Assembly: GCA_002070945.1 (NCBI GenBank)
Contig: MWEG01000038.1
Location: 1 to 60,369 of the forward strand
From: Lentisphaerae bacterium ADurb.Bin082
Lineage (GTDB): Bacteria > Verrucomicrobiota > Lentisphaeria > Oligosphaerales > Oligosphaeraceae
Length of the DNA: 60,369 nt
Direction of reading: 5' to 3'
The first letter of the stretch is position 1; every line of letters begins with the position of its first letter. The position numbers and the translations under genes were made by a program. The notes below the pieces were generated by a model. The model worked only from the letters and a program-made list of their open reading frames with translations, was not told where the DNA came from and did not search any database. Below, piece by piece: positions 55,517 through 60,369 of the stretch.

Positions 55517-56306
55517 GCGCTTCTCACTTTCTGACACATACTTTTCGTTAGAATTCAGAACTACGCCAGGTAATCGGTGACCAATACTACAGGCATTCAT
55601 CGCAAAACTTCGCACATTAACAAATTTTTGGTAATGTGCGAGATATTGTGACAGAAAGGGAGATTTGGCACAGCGGTTCTGCTTGTCAGACGTCCGGTAG
55701 TGCCCCTACGGGGCACCACTTTCGGGGGCTACCCACCCCCAGGCTGAAGCCTGGGGTTAAGCATGGTTAAGCGCCTACGGCGCAGAATACATGCGAGAAT
55801 TGACTGATAATCAACTCACTATGAAATCGGCAATATATGGCTTCAGAAGCGATATTTGACAGCGAACGCAGGAATCATAGCCTGCGCATGAGACCAATCC
55901 CACCTACGCCAGTCTGAAGGTTTACAAGCATTCATCACAAAACTTCGCACATTAACAAATTTTTTCTGTCGACGGCCATTTGTCTTATACCTCACGATAA
56001 CTGCTTTTTCTTTCAATTTAATACGAATTCGTATTAATGCAATTGGGAGTGGCTGCCCAGTGTGGATAGGGGTAATCGGTCGTAATGGGTCGGTTTTCTG
56101 TGGCGCCTTGCAAAGGCGCTACAGAAGGCTGACCTATTGTAAAAAATGCGGCATTTCAGACAGAAGCTCAGCATTTATAGTGATTCTATGAGCCGAAGCA
56201 TGGTATATTAAGCAGCACTATGCCCGGAAAGCGGCTTTGCGTCTGGCTTCTGCCGGTAATTAATGCTTTTGCGTCAACGTCATCATTGATTAAGGATATG
56301 CTCTCC
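55517..56306. other. Repeat-rich region before type I RM genes
   Basis: Filled by a long copy of the interspersed element (55590-55956) and, after it, AT-rich DNA with no recognisable gene. The frame of hsdM is open from 56220, but the 29 extra codons lack a ribosome-binding site. A promoter for hsdM is expected around 56100-56290. Confidence 0.55.
55590..55956 (+). repeat. Interspersed element, longest copy, with REP module
   Basis: A stray right end (GCATTCATCGCAAAACTTCG, 55590-55621) abuts the left end GGTAATGTGCGAGATATTGT (55630), forming an inverted TTAAC...GGTAA junction. The GTAG-headed hairpin module follows (55697-55784). The element closes with TTTACAAGCATTCATCACAA and CTTCGCACATTAAC at 55919-55956. 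Its 327-bp length with inverted ends suggests a MITE-like or REP-carrying mobile element. Confidence 0.65.
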
Positions 56307-58433
56307 ATGACCCCAGGCAACTTTCAGCAGCTGGCGAATTTCATTTGGTCTGTAGCCGATTTGTTGCGCGGGCCGTATCGCCCGCCTCAATATGAGCGGG
56401 TCATGCTGCCATTGACCGTGCTGCGTCGTTTCGACGCGGTGCTGGCGCCTACCAAGGATGAAGTGCTCAAGCGCTATGAGACCTTGAAAGACAAAGACCC
56501 GCAGCTGATCGACCGGGTGCTGAATGCACTGGCTAAGGATGACGAAGGCCGCCCACTGGGTTTCCATAATCACAGTCAGCTTGATTTCAGCAAACTCAAG
56601 GGCGACCCGGATAACGTCAATCGGCACTTGGCCGATTATATCAATGGCTTTTCCGAGAACATCCGTAAAATCTTCGAACGTTTTGAGTTCGAAGCGGAGA
56701 TTGAAAAGCTTGAGGAGGCCAATCGTCTCTACCAGGTGGTGTCGGCGTTTGCTGCCATTGACCTGCACCCTCGTCAAGTGGACAACATCACCATGGGGCT
56801 GGTGTTTGAAGACCTAATCCGGCGCTTCAACGAGGCGGCTAATGAGACAGCCGGGGACCACTTCACCCCGCGTGAAGTCATCCGCCTGATGGTCAACCTG
56901 CTGTTGGCGCCCGATACTGAAGTGCTCACCCAGGCAGGCAAGATTGTCACCATCTGCGACCCGGCCTGCGGCACGGGGGGCATGCTGGCCGAAACCCAGA
57001 ATTGGATCCGCGCTCACAACCCGGAAGCGACGGTCAAGGTCTATGGTCAGGACTATAACCCGCGCTCATACGCGGTTGCCGCCTCTGATTTGTTGATCAA
57101 GGGACACCGGGACAGCCGGATCGAATACGGCAACACTCTGACCAACGACAGGTTCTCCGGCATGCGTTTCGACTACCTGCTGGCCAATCCGCCTTTTGGT
57201 GTGGACTGGAAAGCAGAGAAGAAGGAGATTGACCGCTGGCCTAACTTTCGCGGCTACAGCGGCAAGCTGCCGCGCATCAACGACGGCGCGCTGCTTTTTC
57301 TGATTCACATGATTGATAAATTTCAGCCTTGGCAGCCAGGCGACCTTGACAAGCCTGGCTCACGCATCGCCATCGTCTTCAATGGCTCGCCGCTCTTTAC
57401 CGGTGGTGCGGGCAGTGGTGAAAGCGAAATCCGCCGTTGGATCATTGAGCACGACTGGCTGGAGGCTATTGTCGCCCTGTCTGAGCAGATGTTCTATAAC
57501 ACTGGCATCGGCACCTTTATCTGGGTGCTCAGCAACCGCAAGGAAGAACACCGCAAGGGCAAAATCCAGCTGATTGACGCCCGCGAGCGCTGGGCACCGA
57601 TGAAGCGCAGCCTGGGCAACAAGCGTCGCTGGCTGGATGAAAAGGCCATTGACGAAGTAACCCGCGAGCACGGCGCATTGGCCGAAACAAAGACCAGCAA
57701 GGTGTTTGACAATGCTGATTTTGGCTATCGCCGCGTTGCCATCCAGCGCCCGCTGCGCCTGAAATTTCAGATCACCCAGACGGCCAAGGAATACTACCTC
57801 GATACCTTCCCGGAAATGCTTGACGCGGTACTAGCCATTGAAGAAGTGTTCGGCAACGAAGCGCATTTTGATTGGAATCAGGTTTGGGACGAGGTGCAGA
57901 AAATCGTCAAACGCCTGCCTGACGACAAAGGCTGGGCCAAAGGCGCCAGGGGCACTGCCCAGAAAAAAGCCTTCCGCGATGCCTTCACTGCGGTCGAATC
58001 CGAGGCTGAACCAGTGATTGCCAAGGTGCACAAGGAAGACGCATTCGATATCGAGGCCATGTTTCCTAGCCAAGCTCTGCCCGAAGTTACGCTGGAGGAG
58101 CTGAAAGCCCTGCTGGGATTCATCCCGGCCGGAAAAGGGAGATATATTGAGTATGAGGCAGACCCCAGTCTGAAGGACTTTGAAAATATCCCTCTCAAGG
58201 AAGACCTGCTTAGCTACGTGCAGCGCGAAGTGCGCCCCTACGTGGCAGATGCATGGATTGACCGAAATACCCTGGACGAGCAGGACGGCGGCATTGGCAG
58301 CGTCGGCTATGAAATCAATTTCAATCGAGAATTCTTCCAGTACCAGCCGCCCCGTCCGCTGGCCGAAATCGATGCGGAACTGGAAATAGTGGAAAAACGA
58401 ATCATGGGACTGCTGCGCGAGGTGATGGAATGA
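56307..58433 (+). CDS. hsdM: Type I restriction-modification methyltransferase subunit
   Basis: 708-residue N6-adenine DNA methyltransferase subunit. The N-terminal helical HsdM domain (FIWSVADLLRGPYRPPQYER) precedes the MTase core, with the SAM motif DPACGTGGM at residues 218-226 and the catalytic motif NPPF at 294-297. AAGGA lies about 9 nt before ATG 56307 (MTPGNFQQLA). The C-terminal region (about 480-708) extends beyond the core and contains FQYQPPRPLAEIDAELE. hsdS follows after a 605-bp repeat-rich spacer, and no hsdR is in the window. Methylates host DNA at the site chosen by HsdS. Confidence 0.92.
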   Translation: MTPGNFQQLANFIWSVADLLRGPYRPPQYERVMLPLTVLRRFDAVLAPTKDEVLKRYETLKDKDPQLIDRVLNALAKDDEGRPLGFHNHSQLDFSKLKGDPDNVNRHLADYINGFSENIRKIFERFEFEAEIEKLEEANRLYQVVSAFAAIDLHPRQVDNITMGLVFEDLIRRFNEAANETAGDHFTPREVIRLMVNLLLAPDTEVLTQAGKIVTICDPACGTGGMLAETQNWIRAHNPEATVKVYGQDYNPRSYAVAASDLLIKGHRDSRIEYGNTLTNDRFSGMRFDYLLANPPFGVDWKAEKKEIDRWPNFRGYSGKLPRINDGALLFLIHMIDKFQPWQPGDLDKPGSRIAIVFNGSPLFTGGAGSGESEIRRWIIEHDWLEAIVALSEQMFYNTGIGTFIWVLSNRKEEHRKGKIQLIDARERWAPMKRSLGNKRRWLDEKAIDEVTREHGALAETKTSKVFDNADFGYRRVAIQRPLRLKFQITQTAKEYYLDTFPEMLDAVLAIEEVFGNEAHFDWNQVWDEVQKIVKRLPDDKGWAKGARGTAQKKAFRDAFTAVESEAEPVIAKVHKEDAFDIEAMFPSQALPEVTLEELKALLGFIPAGKGRYIEYEADPSLKDFENIPLKEDLLSYVQREVRPYVADAWIDRNTLDEQDGGIGSVGYEINFNREFFQYQPPRPLAEIDAELEIVEKRIMGLLREVME

Positions 58434-58479
58434 GAGCTGAAAGAACGGAAAAGGAACTACTCGGCGTTTTGACGTAAAT

Positions 58480-58680
58480 CTTATTTGATGGTCATTTGAT
58501 GGTCATTTGATGGTCATTTGACTGGGGAACTGTTTTATGAATCAGCGAAAGTCTCAATCTGCTGTATTGCAAGCCATTGTGTATTTGATTCTTATTTGAT
58601 GGTCATTTGACGGCTATTTGACTAGGGAACTGTTTTCGTGGCTTTGCGAAGTCTCAACCTGCTGCATTGCATCGCTTTGT
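58480..58680 (+). repeat. Duplicated segment with 11-bp tandem repeat
   Basis: Unit ATTTGATGGTC is repeated about four times in copy A (58480-58580) and fewer times in copy B (58591-58680). Both continue with GGGAACTGTTTT, GCGAA, GTCTCAA and CTGCTG-ATTGCA, so the two are direct repeats of about 80% identity. Confidence 0.65.
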
Positions 58681-58840
58681 GGTGGCGATGGCTAAGCTGA
58701 ATGATCCGTGGAATAGCTCGGCGCCAAGGCTTTTAGCCCGGAAAGATTACTTTGTCGGAATAAATAGCTAATGTATTTATACGCAATATATTAACTTATT
58801 GTTATGGCTATACATAATTTGATGGCCAATCGGTCGCCGA

Positions 58841-58935
58841 TTGATACTCGGAGTTTCGGCAAGCTGCCGAGCCAGGCGCCTCGGGTAAGGCGCTTTAGTG
58901 GACGTGGACGGAAGTGGACTTTAGTGGACGTTAGG
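58841..58935 (-). repeat. ~60-bp hairpin module, copy 3, with TGGAC array
   Basis: Minus strand reads GTCCACTAAAGCGCCTTACC, then CTGGCTCGGCAGCTTGCCG and AACTCCGAGTATCAATC. It closely matches 15958-16024. Plus-strand TGGAC units continue to 58932. Confidence 0.6.
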
Positions 58936-59038
58936 CTGCAAGACACCTGCCTTCCATGAGCTTTATGAAAATTATCCATGCCCAGCACAATAAGCTACGC
59001 GAGGCTTGCAAACATTTTGAAAATAAGAAGAGTAAACG

Positions 59039-60283
59039 ATGAATCCGGGCGCAATGATGACATCATACGAAGACGCGAAAGGGCGAAGGGGGGATAAGAC
59101 AGAGAAACGACTGAAGTTTATTGCGCCTCTTCGAAATGAGCGAACTGAGGCGACCTCTGACCATGCCGATTATCTGGGATTGGAAAATATTCAGTCTTGG
59201 ACTGGGAAACTCTTGCCAAGTGCAACATCCGATTTTTCTGAAGATGACAATTCTGCAAGCGGAACCGCGAATGTATTCTATTCTGGTGACGTACTATTCG
59301 GCAAGCTGCGCCCTTATTTAGCCAAAGCTCTTCACGCCGACAAAGATGGTGTGTGCAGTACAGAACTTCTGGTTTTAAAACCACAACCCGATATTCATCC
59401 ACGCTTTTTGCTCTATTCAATGTTATCACCAGATTTTGTGGGCCAGGTGGATGCCTCCACTTTTGGCGCAAAAATGCCGCGCGCAAACTGGGAGTTCATT
59501 GGTTCGATGAAACTCTCAATCCCGACTTACGAAACCCAGCGTCTGATTGCCGACTATCTTGATCGTGAGACTGGGCGCATTGATGCATTGGTGGCGGAAA
59601 AGGAGAAGATGCTGGCTCTGTTGGAAGAGAAGCGTGCGGCTCTCATCAGCCGTGTCGTCACCCGAGGTCTTGACGAGAGCGTTCCCCGCAAGCCATCCGG
59701 ACTCGACTGGCTGGGGGAGATACCGGAGCATTGGGAGGTTTTGCCGTTTCGTTGGTTTATGCGAATTGGTAGCGGCGAGTTCCTTTCTAACGAACGAATT
59801 TCAAAAGATAAAACAGAAGAAATGCCTATACCCGTTGTCGGTGGAAATGGTGTGTTCGGCTATACAAGCCAAGCAAATACAGAGGATGCCCTTGTGATTG
59901 GGCGCGTTGGAGCCCAGTGTGGCAATGTCCATTTTGTAGATGGACCTTTGTGGGTTACGGATAATGCGCTTCTCGTGGAGAATATTTCCCGTTTTGAGCC
60001 AAGATATTTACGTGAGGTTTTGTGCTTGATAGGGCTGAACACGCTTGCCAATCAAAGCGCTCAGCCTCTGATAACTGGTGAAATCGTGAAAGATCAAAAA
60101 ATTCCATCTCCGCCTATATCTGAACAAAGTGACATTTTGCAATTCTTAAAAGGTGTGCATGGCGAATATGTAAGTCTCCACAAAAAAGTAAAAGCCTCAT
60201 TGCACCTCCTCCAAGAGCGCCGCGCTGCTTTGATCACTGCTGCTGTGACTGGCCGGATTCCGGTAGAGGAGATGACGGCGTAA
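59039..60283 (+). CDS. hsdS: Type I restriction-modification specificity subunit
   Basis: 414-residue HsdS. Two target-recognition domains each end in the conserved helical spacer: IPTYETQRLIADYLDRETGR (about 160-205), followed by KMLALLEEKRAALISRVVTR, and at the C-terminus SPPISEQSDILQFLKG and LLQERRAALITAAVTGRIPV. The duplicated half-architecture defines a bipartite target sequence. ATG at 59039 follows AAGAG by about 9 nt. It lies 605 bp downstream of hsdM in the same direction. Confidence 0.9.
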   Translation: MNPGAMMTSYEDAKGRRGDKTEKRLKFIAPLRNERTEATSDHADYLGLENIQSWTGKLLPSATSDFSEDDNSASGTANVFYSGDVLFGKLRPYLAKALHADKDGVCSTELLVLKPQPDIHPRFLLYSMLSPDFVGQVDASTFGAKMPRANWEFIGSMKLSIPTYETQRLIADYLDRETGRIDALVAEKEKMLALLEEKRAALISRVVTRGLDESVPRKPSGLDWLGEIPEHWEVLPFRWFMRIGSGEFLSNERISKDKTEEMPIPVVGGNGVFGYTSQANTEDALVIGRVGAQCGNVHFVDGPLWVTDNALLVENISRFEPRYLREVLCLIGLNTLANQSAQPLITGEIVKDQKIPSPPISEQSDILQFLKGVHGEYVSLHKKVKASLHLLQERRAALITAAVTGRIPVEEMTA

Positions 60284-60293
60284 GTAAGGCTTC

Positions 60294-60369
60294 AGGTGGA
60301 CATGGTGGACATGGTGGACATGGTGGACATGGTGGACATGGTGGACATGGTGGACATGGTGGACATGGT
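60294..60369 (+). repeat. 9-bp tandem repeat running off the window end
   Basis: Perfect units GTGGACATG repeated at least eight times, starting 11 bp after the hsdS stop and continuing to the last base. Same TGGAC motif family as the degenerate arrays, but here nearly perfect, so it may be a recent expansion or an assembly break point. Confidence 0.75.

Larger units (their letters stand above)
58434..59038. other. Repeat-rich spacer between hsdM and hsdS
   Basis: Contains a duplicated ~100-bp segment built on an 11-bp tandem repeat (58480-58680), and a minus-strand 60-bp hairpin module with TGGAC array (58841-58935). No gene recognised; the unusually long gap in an hsd operon is likely caused by repeat insertion. 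Confidence 0.6.

Noticed and set aside
60294..60369. Possible CRISPR array at the right end
   Set aside because: Units are 9-bp contiguous tandem repeats with no spacers and no cas genes nearby.

Overview
The window looks like chromosomal DNA of a Lentisphaerota (Victivallales-like) or closely related PVC-group bacterium. This rests on three pseudopilins with the N-terminal [20 protein letters not shown] segment and H-X9-DG-like C-termini, an abundance of very large exported glycoside-hydrolase-like proteins, a DUF4838-type protein, paired glycyl radical enzymes, and intergenic DNA full of short degenerate repeat families. No rRNA, tRNA or CRISPR array was recognised. The taxonomic call is an inference from protein families.

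Layout. 0.2-7.5 kb: an Asp/Glu-racemase-family protein, two short glycyl radical enzymes (GREs) flanking one radical-SAM activase, and a convergent phosphotriesterase-family hydrolase. This is probably one anaerobic small-molecule catabolic module. 7.6-16 kb: a 1,476-residue exported beta-galactosidase-like protein (probably started by TTG), a membrane acyltransferase, an amidohydrolase and repeat-rich spacers. 16-26.3 kb: a dense, GC-richer island encoding a Sel1-repeat protein, a MoxR-type AAA+ ATPase, a DUF2201-like metallopeptidase/vWA protein, two paralogous proteins with ankyrin-like C-termini, a WYL-domain regulator, a tandem AAA+ ATPase and a 74-residue membrane protein, closed by a strong terminator. 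Three of its transcription units share a near-identical 23-bp inverted repeat 74-80 nt before the start codon. I see no such repeat elsewhere in the window. This island is the best candidate for an undescribed system: a regulated multi-ATPase conflict, stress or chaperone machine.

26.4-55.5 kb: a carbohydrate-utilisation region with a Gfo/Idh/MocA-like protein, a GntR/LacI-type regulator, three pseudopilin + exported-enzyme pairs (DUF4838-type protein, CBM9-type glycosidase-like protein, heparinase II/III-type lyase), a 1,688-residue apparent two-enzyme fusion, a carbohydrate-binding-like lipid-free exported protein, two overlapping amidohydrolase-2 paralogues (the first without its metal ligands), another large glycosidase-like protein, an FAD-dependent oxidoreductase and an AraC regulator. 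56.2-60.3 kb: type I restriction-modification genes hsdM and hsdS, separated by about 600 bp of repeats. hsdR is not in the window, which ends inside a 9-bp tandem repeat.

Repeats. At least four interspersed families occur: (i) an element bounded by inverted TAATGTGCG/CGCACATTA ends that carries GTAG-headed REP-like hairpins; (ii) degenerate GTCCA/TGGAC arrays; (iii) a conserved ~60-bp hairpin module found next to those arrays; (iv) an ~85-bp element present near 12.3 kb and 26.3 kb. Smaller families (CTTGGCG, AACCACGAAAG, CCGACCGATC) lie in other spacers. All coordinates and motifs were read by eye; homology statements come from family knowledge, not searches.
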